Shown: positions 8,839 to 17,150 of the stretch, piece after piece
Layout: every line of letters starts with the position of its first letter
Numbering within the stretch: position 1 is the stretch's first letter
Source of the DNA: CAWGOF01 sp963824225
Lineage (GTDB): Bacteria > Acidobacteriota > Polarisedimenticolia > Polarisedimenticolales > Polarisedimenticolaceae
DNA: 64,000 bases
Direction: 5' to 3'
Assembly (NCBI GenBank): GCA_963824225.1
Contig: CAWGOF010000003.1
Location: 3,410,001-3,474,000, forward strand
Translations under genes and position numbers: made by a program
Notes under the pieces: generated by a model
What the model saw: only the letters and a program-made list of their open reading frames with translations
Told to the model about the DNA's origin: nothing
The model's database searches: none

Positions 8839-11800
8839 ATGCGTTCAGTCGTCGGTGCCGTAGCCTTGGTTTCCCTGGCGCTCGTGCTTTCACCGCCGGC
8901 GATCTCGTCCGATACGGTCGACGTCGCGGGGATAGACACGGAATCGCCGACCGGCGAGTCCGCACCGGGGATCCCGGACAGCGACGCCGACGGCATCGCC
9001 GACGACTTGGACAACTGTCGCCACGATCCGAACCCGAATCAAGAAGATGGCGACGCGGACGGCGTCGGCGACACATGCGACGCCTGCCCGAGCGTCGTTG
9101 ACCCGGAACAACGAGAGTCCGAGGCGCCCGGTACGTTCAGCGCGGAGCGTACGATCTCCAACCTGGCGAAAGGTGCGATCTCCGTGTTCGCCGCCGACAT
9201 CGACGGCGACGGCGACGTGGACGTGATTTCCGCCTCGTTCACCGACAGCACGATCGCATGGTTCGAGAACACAGACGGCGCGGGTACGTTCGGTCCGCAG
9301 AACGTGATCGCGATCAGGCCGAGGGGAGCGACGTCCGTGTACGCAGCGGACGTGGACGGCGATGGAGACACCGACGTATTGTCCACGGCCGACGATACGG
9401 TCGCGTGGCACGAGAATCTCGACGGCGCAGGCGCCTTCGGCCCGACGAAGAAGATCTCGACCTCCGCGGGACGCGCGCGGTTCGTCCTCGCAGCGGACGT
9501 CGACGGGGATGGCGACGTGGACGCGTTGGTCGCGTCGGCCCTGGACGACACGATCGCCTGGTACGAGAACAGCGACGGCGCGGGCACGTTCGGCCCGGAG
9601 CAGCTGATCTCGACCACTTCCGTATCCGCCCAGTGCGTCGCTGCGGCCGACCTCGATGGTGACGGCGACGCGGACGTGCTGGCCGCGTCGCATGTGGACG
9701 ACACGATCGCCTGGTTCGAGAACCTCGATGGCAGCGGAGCGTTCGGGCTCGAGCGGTTGATCTCGACGGCGGAAGTTGGACCCTTCTTTGTCGTGGCGGC
9801 AGACATGGACGGTGATGGGGACGTCAATGCGCTGCTCGGATTCCAGACCGGTGTGGCGTGGTACGAGAACCTGGATGGAGCTGGGAACTTCGGTCCCGCG
9901 CGCGCCATTTCGATACCCCATATCGCGCGGGGGGTCGTCGCGGCCAATGTCGATCTCGACGGGGACATGGACGCACTGGCAGCGAGCGGTGGGAACGGCC
10001 GGATCACGTGGTACGAGAACTCCTTCGGCGACGCCTCGACCTGGTCGGCGCACACGATCACGACCGACGCAGCCGGGGCGGTTTCCGTATTCGCGGCGGA
10101 CGTGGATGGCGATGGCGATCCGGACGCACTCTCCGCATCGAATGGCGACGATACGATCGCGTGGTACCGCAACGGCTGGGACGGACTCGGCGACGCGTGC
10201 GACAACTGTCCGCGCGTGGAGAATCCGGAACAGGTGGATGGCGATGGCGACGGCGCAGGCGACGCATGTGATGTCTGCCCGACGCAGTTCGACCCGGGGC
10301 AAGACGACGGCGACGAGGACGGCGTCGGCGACGTCTGCGACAACTGCTCGGCGTTCAACCCGGATCAGCTCGACAGCGACGGCGACGACTTGGCCGACGC
10401 CTGCGACGTGTGCCCGCTCGACGTCGATCCGGAGCAAGACGACCCCGACGACGACGGCGTGGGGACCGTTTGCGACGGCTGCCCGCAGGACCCGAACCCG
10501 GAACAGTCCGATGCGGACGGCGACATGGTGCCGGACGCGTGCGACACGTGCCCCACCGTCGCCGACCCGGAACAGACGGAGTCGGAAGGACTCGGTGCGT
10601 TTGGTCCGTCGCGGTTCATCGACACGGTCGGCACGAGGCGAGCTGGCCTGTTCGCGGCCGATCTCGACGGCGACGGCGACGACGACGCAATCATCTCGTC
10701 GCCGACCGCATGGTACGAGAATCAGGACGGTAGGGGGACGTTCGGCCCGCGCCATGACCTCGCGCCCTTCGATTTCTCGGACACCGTTGCCGCTGCCGAC
10801 GTGGATGGCGACGGGGATCTGGATCTCGTCAGCTCGGGACGCGACTCGCTGGCGACACGCTGGTTCGACAACATGGATGGCCGAGGCACGTTCGGTTTCG
10901 GCCTTCCGATCCAATCCGAATCGGTATTCTCGGGGGAGCTGGCTGTCGAGGATGTGGACTTCGACGGGGATCTCGACGTGATGACCTCCGGCCGGCTCGG
11001 GCTGGCCTGGAACGAGAACCTGGACGGGGAGGGAACGTTCGGCCTGGTGCGCCCGATCGCGCAGGACGGAAACAATCTGATGGCTGCGGCCGACGTGGAC
11101 AACGACGGTTTCGTGGATGCGTTCGCTGCAAGGGAGCTCGGAGGTCCGATCCGCTGGTACGACAATCTCCTCGGGAACGGCTCGCAGTGGGTCGCGCGCG
11201 TCGTCACGCCCACGCTCGAAAGACCGAGCTCGCTGCTTCCAGCGGATTTGAACGGAGATGGCTACGTCGACCTGCTGGTCGCATCCCTCACCGATCACGA
11301 GGTGACCTGGTACCCGAACGGAGCCGGAATCTTCGAGGCCGGTCGCTCGATCTCGCAGACAGCGTTCGGTGCGTGGACGGCGATCCCAGCGGACGTCGAC
11401 CTGGATGGGGACCTCGACGTCGTTACCGGCGGCGACGCCTGGTACGAGAACGTCGATGGGTTGGGGACGTTTGGCGCCGCGCGGGCGATCGGGCTCGTTG
11501 CCAACGGCGTGTTCACCTCGGACCTGGATCTGGACGGTGACCTCGACCTGCTCACCACCGAGATCGCGTGGTACGAGAATGGCGGCGACGGCGTGGGCGA
11601 TGCGTGCGACAACTGCCCGAGCATCGACAACACGGGTCAGACCGATAGCGACGCCGATGCGGACGGCGACGCTTGCGACACGTGTCCGTACGACGCGGAA
11701 AACGACGCCGATGGAGACGGTGCCTGCGGCGATACCGACAACTGTGTGGATACGCCGAACGCCGGTCAGGCCGATAGCGACCACGACGGTCTCGGAGACG

Positions 11801-12651
11801 CTTGCGACAACTGTCCCAACGCGTCGAATGCCAATCAGTCCGACCAGGACGGGGACGGGATCGGTGACGCCTGCGACGCGTGCAACGACGTCGACCATGA
11901 CTCGGTGTGCGCGGACAACTGCCCGAGCTTCCCGAACCCGGATCAGGCGGATCAAGATTCCGACGGCCAGGGCGACGCCTGTGAGCCACCGGTGCTTTCG
12001 GTGAGCCTGAGCCCGAGCGAGCTGTGGCCGCCGAACCATCGTCTCGTCGAAGTGGTGCCGACGATCACGGCCTCGGCCCCGTCGGGACCGGTTGCGGTGC
12101 AGCTCATATCCGTCACGAGCAGCGAGCCGGACGATTCGCCCGGCGCGGGCGACGGCAGCACGACCGGCGACATCGTGATCGAGGCCGATCGGTTCCTGCT
12201 GCGCGCCGAGCGCTTGACCGGGGGCGATGGTCGAACCTACACCGTCGTGTACGAGGCGACGACGACGAACGGATCGCAGCTGACGACGCAGGTCTCGGCC
12301 ACCGTCGTCGTGCCCCGCGTCGTCAACGGCTCGGTCGACCCGGTGACCTTGTCGCTCGCGCGGGGAGCGCAGGGCACGATCGTGAGCTGGCCGCTGGTCG
12401 ACGGCGCGGAGGGATACCACGCGATCCGCGGGGATCGACGGTCGATCGTCGAGCGGCCTCAAGAGATCGACCTCGGTGCGGTGGTCTGCCTCGCTTCTAC
12501 ACCTGGAGGGGCGGTAGACGCGGCAGTACCTCCGCCCGGGGTCGTGTACTTCTACGTCGTCGAGTATGTGGACGACGGTCTCGCAAGCGGCTACGGCACG
12601 GAGTCGGTGCCCAAGCCACGCGAGCCGTCGAGCGGAGCCTGCGCGCGCTAG
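8839..12651 (+). CDS. Giant secreted thrombospondin type 3/FG-GAP repeat protein (paralogue B)
   Basis: 1270 residues, starting with a signal peptide (MRSVVGAVALVSLALVL). It has the same architecture as the preceding protein: type 3 block, FG-GAP block, type 3 block, FG-GAP block, type 3 block, LWPPNH module, fibronectin-like tail ending near KPREPSSGAC. Repeat blocks have diverged and one is shorter. The last ~150 codons are nearly base-identical to paralogue A, including synonymous positions, which suggests recent gene conversion. Calcium-binding Asp/Asn-rich loops dominate. A predicted extracellular structural or adhesive role is inference only. Confidence 0.85.
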   Translation: MRSVVGAVALVSLALVLSPPAISSDTVDVAGIDTESPTGESAPGIPDSDADGIADDLDNCRHDPNPNQEDGDADGVGDTCDACPSVVDPEQRESEAPGTFSAERTISNLAKGAISVFAADIDGDGDVDVISASFTDSTIAWFENTDGAGTFGPQNVIAIRPRGATSVYAADVDGDGDTDVLSTADDTVAWHENLDGAGAFGPTKKISTSAGRARFVLAADVDGDGDVDALVASALDDTIAWYENSDGAGTFGPEQLISTTSVSAQCVAAADLDGDGDADVLAASHVDDTIAWFENLDGSGAFGLERLISTAEVGPFFVVAADMDGDGDVNALLGFQTGVAWYENLDGAGNFGPARAISIPHIARGVVAANVDLDGDMDALAASGGNGRITWYENSFGDASTWSAHTITTDAAGAVSVFAADVDGDGDPDALSASNGDDTIAWYRNGWDGLGDACDNCPRVENPEQVDGDGDGAGDACDVCPTQFDPGQDDGDEDGVGDVCDNCSAFNPDQLDSDGDDLADACDVCPLDVDPEQDDPDDDGVGTVCDGCPQDPNPEQSDADGDMVPDACDTCPTVADPEQTESEGLGAFGPSRFIDTVGTRRAGLFAADLDGDGDDDAIISSPTAWYENQDGRGTFGPRHDLAPFDFSDTVAAADVDGDGDLDLVSSGRDSLATRWFDNMDGRGTFGFGLPIQSESVFSGELAVEDVDFDGDLDVMTSGRLGLAWNENLDGEGTFGLVRPIAQDGNNLMAAADVDNDGFVDAFAARELGGPIRWYDNLLGNGSQWVARVVTPTLERPSSLLPADLNGDGYVDLLVASLTDHEVTWYPNGAGIFEAGRSISQTAFGAWTAIPADVDLDGDLDVVTGGDAWYENVDGLGTFGAARAIGLVANGVFTSDLDLDGDLDLLTTEIAWYENGGDGVGDACDNCPSIDNTGQTDSDADADGDACDTCPYDAENDADGDGACGDTDNCVDTPNAGQADSDHDGLGDACDNCPNASNANQSDQDGDGIGDACDACNDVDHDSVCADNCPSFPNPDQADQDSDGQGDACEPPVLSVSLSPSELWPPNHRLVEVVPTITASAPSGPVAVQLISVTSSEPDDSPGAGDGSTTGDIVIEADRFLLRAERLTGGDGRTYTVVYEATTTNGSQLTTQVSATVVVPRVVNGSVDPVTLSLARGAQGTIVSWPLVDGAEGYHAIRGDRRSIVERPQEIDLGAVVCLASTPGGAVDAAVPPPGVVYFYVVEYVDDGLASGYGTESVPKPREPSSGACAR

Positions 12652-12715
12652 TTTTCGAGCACGGGAAGCGCAGATCGAACCCTCCCCGCGCCGGCGGTCA
12701 GCGTATATCCCGCCA
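12650..12715 (+). repeat. Degenerate third copy of the duplicated promoter unit
   Basis: After the second paralogue the sequence again reads AGTTTTCGAGCACGG and later GTCAGCGTATATCCCGCCACA, which parallels AGCTTTCGAGCACGG and GCAACCGTATACTCCGAATAA of copy 1. The rest has diverged and no further paralogue follows; the next gene is the unrelated pore-loop protein. Confidence 0.5.
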
Positions 12716-12800
12716 CAGTGAGGCTGGGGGGGCTGCGTCATCCGATGAGGTGGCGTGGCCCCGCGGCTTTCGGGGGCACCACCGGGCGGGCGGCCTGTTC

Positions 12801-12806
12801 TAGACT
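12801..12806 (+). promoter_or_regulatory. -10 hexamer TAGACT upstream of the seven-gene operon
   Basis: TAGACT lies twelve bases before ATG 12819. There is no Shine-Dalgarno in the short spacer. This is the likely promoter of the overlapping gene string that runs to 20682. Confidence 0.4.
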
Positions 12807-12818
12807 GAGCCGCGCCCG

Positions 12819-13178
12819 ATGTACGAACACCGCTCCGAGGTGCTGCTCAGCCGGCCGGCGTTCCTGCGCCGGATGGTGCGCCATGGCGTGCTGGCGCTGC
12901 TCGTGGTCATCGGCTCGCTGCTCCTCGGCCTGCTCGGGTTCCATTTCCTCGGCGCGCAGGCGTGGGTCGATGCGCTGCTCAACGCGGCGATGCTGCTCGG
13001 CGGGATGGGCCCGGTGGGAGACATGGGCCCGCCTGTGGGCAAGCTCTTCGCCACGGTCTACGCGCTCTACTCGGGGCTCGTGTTCTTGATCGTCGCCAGC
13101 GTGCTCTTCGCGCCGCTGTTCCACCGCGTGGTCCACAAGCTGCACATGGATCTCGACGACGCGGACAAGGACTCGTGA
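12819..13178 (+). CDS. Small two-TM pore-loop membrane protein
   Basis: 119 residues. TM1 spans about residues 22-45, a short re-entrant-type helix follows (AWVDALLNAAMLL, about 48-60) with GGMGP at 61-65, and TM2 is about 74-100 (GKLFATVYALYSGLVFLIVA), then a charged tail. The order TM - pore helix - GxGx - TM and the GKLF-A-YAL start of TM2 mirror the Ion_trans_2 fold of two-TM potassium channels, but the TVGYGD filter is replaced by GGMGP. Channel activity is inference; family membership was not tested. Its stop overlaps the GTG of the next gene (GTGA), so it is translationally coupled to the amidohydrolase. Confidence 0.7.
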   Translation: MYEHRSEVLLSRPAFLRRMVRHGVLALLVVIGSLLLGLLGFHFLGAQAWVDALLNAAMLLGGMGPVGDMGPPVGKLFATVYALYSGLVFLIVASVLFAPLFHRVVHKLHMDLDDADKDS

Positions 13179-16117
13179 GTCGCGCGCGGGCCATCCTCCT
13201 CTTCGCGTGCGCCGTCTGCGCAGGCGCGCAGGCGTCGCCCGCGGAGTCGACGCAGAAGATCTCGATCCGGGTCAGCGAGGGGACGGGCCTGAGCTTCGAT
13301 CTGTCGCCCGACGGGCGCACGATCGTGTTCGATCTCCTCGGCCAGCTGTGGGAGGTCGAGGCCAGCGGCGGAGCGGCGCGCGCGCTGACCGACTCGGTGC
13401 GCGACACGGCCGAGGATCTCGAGCCGGCCTACTCGCCCGACGGGCGCAGCATCGTGTTTCGCGCCGAGCGCAACGGCCGGACCGGGCTGTGGCTGCTCGA
13501 GGCCGGCGCTAAGAGCGCTCGGCAGCTCACGCAGCTCCCCGACCCCGACGGGTTCCACGGACGCGCGGCCTGGTCGCCCGACGGGAAGACGATTGCCTTC
13601 GAGCGGCGTGTCCCGCCGCCCGACGGTCTCGGCATCTCGCTTCTCGACGTCGCCACAGGCCAAGTGCGCGTGTTGCGCATCGAGGAGTTGCCTCGCTCGG
13701 GTGCGAGCGATCCGGCCTGGTTTCCCGGCGGCAAGCGTTTGGCCGTCGTCGTGGATGGCAGCCTGTCGGTCGTCGATGCGGTCGAAGGTGGGCGCGCCGA
13801 GCCGATCGCCGGGTTCCCGGCGCGCGTCTGGTCACCGGCGGTCGCGCCCGATGGCCGCACCATCGCCTACTTCGCGCCCGACGCGCAGGAACGAGTGCAG
13901 CTGTGGGTCGGGGAGCGCCAGCTCACGACGCACGCCGACGTCATGCCGTCCCGCGTGCGCTGGACCGCCGACGGGAGCACGTTGCTCTACAGCGCCGATG
14001 GGCGGCTGTGGAGCTCGAGCGTGGCCGGCGGGAAGCCGGTCGAGATCCCGTTCCACGCGCGCGTCGCGCTCGAGCGTGCGCGACCCGCGCTGCCGCCGGC
14101 CGACTTTCCGTTGCCCGGCGTCGAACGCCCGGCCCGCGGCTTCATGGGCCTCGCGCTCTCGCCCGATGCGCGCGAGATCGCGATCCTCGCCCTGGGCCAG
14201 CTGTGGATCGTGTCGGTCGACGATCGATCCTCGCGCGCGCTCGCGAGCGTGCCCCTCAGCGCGCGGCAGCTCGCGTGGTCGGCCGACGGCGCCGAGATCG
14301 CCTGGTCGGCCGGCCCGTGGGAAGAAGAGGATCTCTTCGTCGCCGAGCGCGCGAGCGGCCAGACGCGCCAGATCACGGCGCTCCCCGGCCGCGAGGTGCA
14401 TCCGACGTACTCGCCTGACGGGCGATTCCTCGCGTTCGAGCACGTCGACCGCGACGACAAAGCGCACCTGCGCTTCATCGAAGCCCGGGTGCGCGACCTC
14501 AGCGATCCGTCCCAGACGCGCCGGCTCGACGAGGCCCACACGGCGTGGACCGCGAACGTCTCGTCCACGCCTCAGTGGAGCCCGGACTCGAGGTGGCTCC
14601 TCGAAAGCGGGGAGCAGCCGGCGATCGTCGATCTCGCGGGCGTGCGCCGCGAGCTCTCGAGCGCCCCGAGCTCGCCGGTCTTCTTGCGCTGGGCGCAGGA
14701 CTCGGTCGTGTTCGTGCGCCACGCTCGGCTGTGGCGCGCGCCGTTCGATGCGAGCGGGATGCTCGGGCCCCCGGCGCCGCTCGGCGTCGACTCGGCCGCG
14801 TATCCGTCGGTCGCGCGCGACGGCACGATCCTCTACGTCTCGGACGACGGGCTGCGGTTGCGCGGGCCGGGCGGTGAGGAGCGGCACCTCGGCTGGCCCC
14901 TGTCGCTCACGCCGCCGATCGCCGAGACCGTGCTGGTACGCAACGCGCGCATCGTCGACGGCACAGGCGCGCGACCCACGTCGCCCAAGGACATCCTGGT
15001 CGAGCGCGGGCGCATCGCTCGCATCGCCTCGGCCGGGAAGATCGCCGGCGGCGTCCGCACGGTCGTCGACGCCCAGGAACGCTTCGTGATCCCCGGGCTG
15101 ATGGATCTCCACGCGCACGAGTACCAGCTCTCGCTGTTGCCGGGCTTCGTGTACTTCGGCGTGACCACGATCCGCGACCAGGGATCGCCGATCGCGGCGC
15201 TCGTGGCTCATGCCGACGCGATCGCTGCCGGGGTGTTCGACGGTCCGCGCGTCGGCTACGGCGCGATCCAGTACTACAGCGACTACAGCACGGACGACGA
15301 GGAGGGCCAGGGGGTCGAGCCCGAGGCCGATCCGGATCACGTCGCCCGCGCCATCGGCGTGGCCGTGGGGTTCGGAGCCCAGCACATCAAGACCCGCACG
15401 TTCCGGCGCTGGGACATCGACGCGCGGTTCGTCCGCGAGGCCCACCGCCGGGGGCTGCGCGTCACCGGCCACTGCGCGTATCCGTTGCCGATCGTCGCCG
15501 CCGGCATCGACTCGAAGGAGCACCTCGGGTTCTGCAACGCGCGCGGCGCGATGCGGATCTACGACGACCTGGTGCAGCTCTACCGGGCGGCGGACATCGC
15601 CGTCGTGCCCACGATCTGCTACGCGCACCTCGCGGCGCGCCTCGACCGTACCGACGTGCTCGAGCAAGACCTCGAGCTTGCGCCGTTCGCCGCGCGGATC
15701 GGCAGCGACGACTGGATGGTCAAGCTCGACGAGGAGAGCCGGCGCCACTGGGAGCGTCTGGTTCGTGGCTGGCACGAGGCGACGCTCAAGCTCGCCCGAG
15801 CCGGCGTGCCGATCGGCGTCGGAACCGACGTGTGGCAGGCGCCGAGCGCCGCGCACATGGAGCTCGAGGAGCTGGTCGCAGCAGGCCTGACACCGCTCGA
15901 AGCGCTGCGGGCGGCGACGGGCACCGCGGCGCGCATCCTCGGCGCCGAGCGCGACCTCGGGACGATCGAGACCGGCAAGCTCGCCGACCTCGTGATCCTC
16001 GACGCCGACCCGTTGGCCGACATCCGCAACACGCGACGCATCTGGGCCGTGATGCAGAACGGCCAGATCGTCGATCGCGCGGCGCTGCGCGCGCGCTACG
16101 GTCGGGAGCCGCGGTGA
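13175..16117 (+). CDS. Secreted beta-propeller amidohydrolase (TolB/PD40 repeats + amidohydrolase)
   Basis: 980 residues. GTG 13175 overlaps the previous stop and opens a signal peptide (ILLFACAVCAGAQA). Residues about 35-580 hold PD40/TolB-like blades: repeated LSPDGRTIVF, YSPDGRSIVF and WSPDGKTIAF. The C-terminal third is a metal-dependent amidohydrolase: HAH at 646/648 (MDLHAHEY), a GHCAYP histidine, the GVGTDVW aspartate (885), and the closing GKLADLVILDADPLADI strand. Homologues are annotated as imidazolonepropionase- or prolidase-like amidohydrolases; the substrate cannot be read from sequence. The stop overlaps the GTG of the MerB-like gene. Confidence 0.9.
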   Translation: MSRARAILLFACAVCAGAQASPAESTQKISIRVSEGTGLSFDLSPDGRTIVFDLLGQLWEVEASGGAARALTDSVRDTAEDLEPAYSPDGRSIVFRAERNGRTGLWLLEAGAKSARQLTQLPDPDGFHGRAAWSPDGKTIAFERRVPPPDGLGISLLDVATGQVRVLRIEELPRSGASDPAWFPGGKRLAVVVDGSLSVVDAVEGGRAEPIAGFPARVWSPAVAPDGRTIAYFAPDAQERVQLWVGERQLTTHADVMPSRVRWTADGSTLLYSADGRLWSSSVAGGKPVEIPFHARVALERARPALPPADFPLPGVERPARGFMGLALSPDAREIAILALGQLWIVSVDDRSSRALASVPLSARQLAWSADGAEIAWSAGPWEEEDLFVAERASGQTRQITALPGREVHPTYSPDGRFLAFEHVDRDDKAHLRFIEARVRDLSDPSQTRRLDEAHTAWTANVSSTPQWSPDSRWLLESGEQPAIVDLAGVRRELSSAPSSPVFLRWAQDSVVFVRHARLWRAPFDASGMLGPPAPLGVDSAAYPSVARDGTILYVSDDGLRLRGPGGEERHLGWPLSLTPPIAETVLVRNARIVDGTGARPTSPKDILVERGRIARIASAGKIAGGVRTVVDAQERFVIPGLMDLHAHEYQLSLLPGFVYFGVTTIRDQGSPIAALVAHADAIAAGVFDGPRVGYGAIQYYSDYSTDDEEGQGVEPEADPDHVARAIGVAVGFGAQHIKTRTFRRWDIDARFVREAHRRGLRVTGHCAYPLPIVAAGIDSKEHLGFCNARGAMRIYDDLVQLYRAADIAVVPTICYAHLAARLDRTDVLEQDLELAPFAARIGSDDWMVKLDEESRRHWERLVRGWHEATLKLARAGVPIGVGTDVWQAPSAAHMELEELVAAGLTPLEALRAATGTAARILGAERDLGTIETGKLADLVILDADPLADIRNTRRIWAVMQNGQIVDRAALRARYGREPR

Positions 16118-16785
16118 GCGTCGATCTGCAGGTCAAGCTCGCCGTGTACCGGCGGTTCGCCGAGACGGGCGAGCGGCCGGAGCCGGAGGACGTCGCGAGC
16201 CGTGTCGGCACGGACGTGGCGAGCGTCCTCGAAGCGTACGCGCGGCTGCGCGCGCAGCGACTGCTCGTGCTCGAGGCCGACGGATCATCCATCCGCATGG
16301 CGCCGCCGTTCTCCGGAATTCCGACGCAGCACGCGGTGATCGTCGACGGCGTGCGCTACTTCGCGAACTGCGCCTGGGATGCGCTCGGCGTGCCCGCGGC
16401 GCTCGACCGGCCGGGTGTCGTCCACTCGCGCTGTGAGGCTTCCGGCGAGCCGCTGCGACTGCCGATCGGAACCGACGGTCCCGGGCCTTCGGACTGGCTG
16501 TTCCACTGCCTCGTGCCCGCGGCGCGGTGGTGGGACGACATCGTGTTCACCTGAAGCACCATGCTGTTCTTCCGGTCGGAAGAACGCGTGCGCGAGTGGT
16601 GCCAGGAGCACGGCGGCCCGGTCCGGCCGCTCGTGCGGCTCGATCAGCTGTGGCGTCTGGCGACGACCTGGTATGCGACGCGCCTCGAAGCCGATTCGCG
16701 TCGCCCGCAGCCGGACGAGATGGTGCGGATCTTCGCCGCAATCGGTCTGACGGGAGAGTTCTGGGATCCGCGAGGAGGTGCGTGA
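16114..16785 (+). CDS. MerB-like alkylmercury lyase family protein, candidate selenoprotein (TGA = Sec147)
   Basis: 223 residues if the in-frame TGA at 16552-16554 is read as selenocysteine; otherwise it truncates at 146. GTG 16114 overlaps the amidohydrolase stop. Similarity runs continuously across the TGA: an N-terminal winged-helix-like segment, then FANCAWDALG carrying Cys86 and Asp89 (equivalents of MerB Cys96 and Asp99), SRCEASGEPL, WWDDIVFT, then TGA, then STMLFFRSEERVREWC and a GLTGEFWDP end. Aligning FFRSxxxVxxW with the FFAS...W of MerB puts the TGA on catalytic Cys159. A SECIS-like hairpin follows. MerB cleaves C-Hg bonds; no merA, merR or merT lies nearby, so the substrate is open. 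A nonsense mutation is the main alternative. Confidence 0.8.
16566..16585 (+). promoter_or_regulatory. Candidate bacterial SECIS element
   Basis: Perfect stem GTTCTTCC / GGAAGAAC closed by a GGTC loop, extendable by a U-G pair. The loop begins 19 bases after the TGA. As I recall it, the E. coli fdhF element also presents GGUC about 18 bases after its UGA. The stem uses GAA GAA codons although this sequence strongly prefers GAG for glutamate. Confidence 0.75.
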
Positions 16786-17150
16786 TGTCCGAAGCACTGG
16801 CGCACGGAAAGATCTGCTACGTCGAAATGCCGGCGCTCGATGTCAAGCGCTCGGCCGACTTCTACGGTCGCGTGTTCGGCTGGAACGTTCGCACGCGGGG
16901 CAACGGCTCGACGGCGTTCGACGACACGACGGGCGCGGTCAGCGGAGCGTGGGTCGTCGGTCGGCCGGCAGCGGCCGAGCCCGGATTGCTGGTCTACATC
17001 CACGTCGACAGCGTCGCGGCGACGATCGATGCGGTCGTTGCCAACGGCGGGACGATCGTGCAGCCGATCGGGGTCGATGCGCCCGAGATCACGGCGCGGT
17101 TCCGCGATCCCGCGGGGAATGTCCTCGGCTTGTACCAGCATCCTTCTTGA
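16785..17150 (+). CDS. VOC (glyoxalase/bleomycin resistance) family protein
   Basis: 121 residues, a single VOC domain. It opens with ICYVEMPALDVKRSADFYGRVFGWNV, the typical beta-strand, helix and FYxxVFGW signature, and closes with FRDPAGNVLGLYQHP. The pattern is closest to the VOC subgroup of single-domain dioxygenase-fold proteins often annotated as glyoxalase-like; no confident substrate. ATG 16785 overlaps the TGA of the MerB-like gene (TGATG) and the preceding GGAGG at 16772-16776 is a good ribosome-binding site. Co-expression with the MerB-like enzyme is therefore likely. Confidence 0.85.
   Translation: MSEALAHGKICYVEMPALDVKRSADFYGRVFGWNVRTRGNGSTAFDDTTGAVSGAWVVGRPAAAEPGLLVYIHVDSVAATIDAVVANGGTIVQPIGVDAPEITARFRDPAGNVLGLYQHPS

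Noticed and set aside
8890..12741. A 1283-codon open frame antisense to the second FG-GAP protein
   Set aside because: It arises from GAC/GTC-rich repeat codons; the sense strand has a signal peptide and clear repeat domains.
16561..16785. A separate 74-residue gene starting at ATG 16561 after the TGA
   Set aside because: No ribosome-binding site, and its sequence is the C-terminal third of the MerB-like family, so it belongs to the preceding frame.
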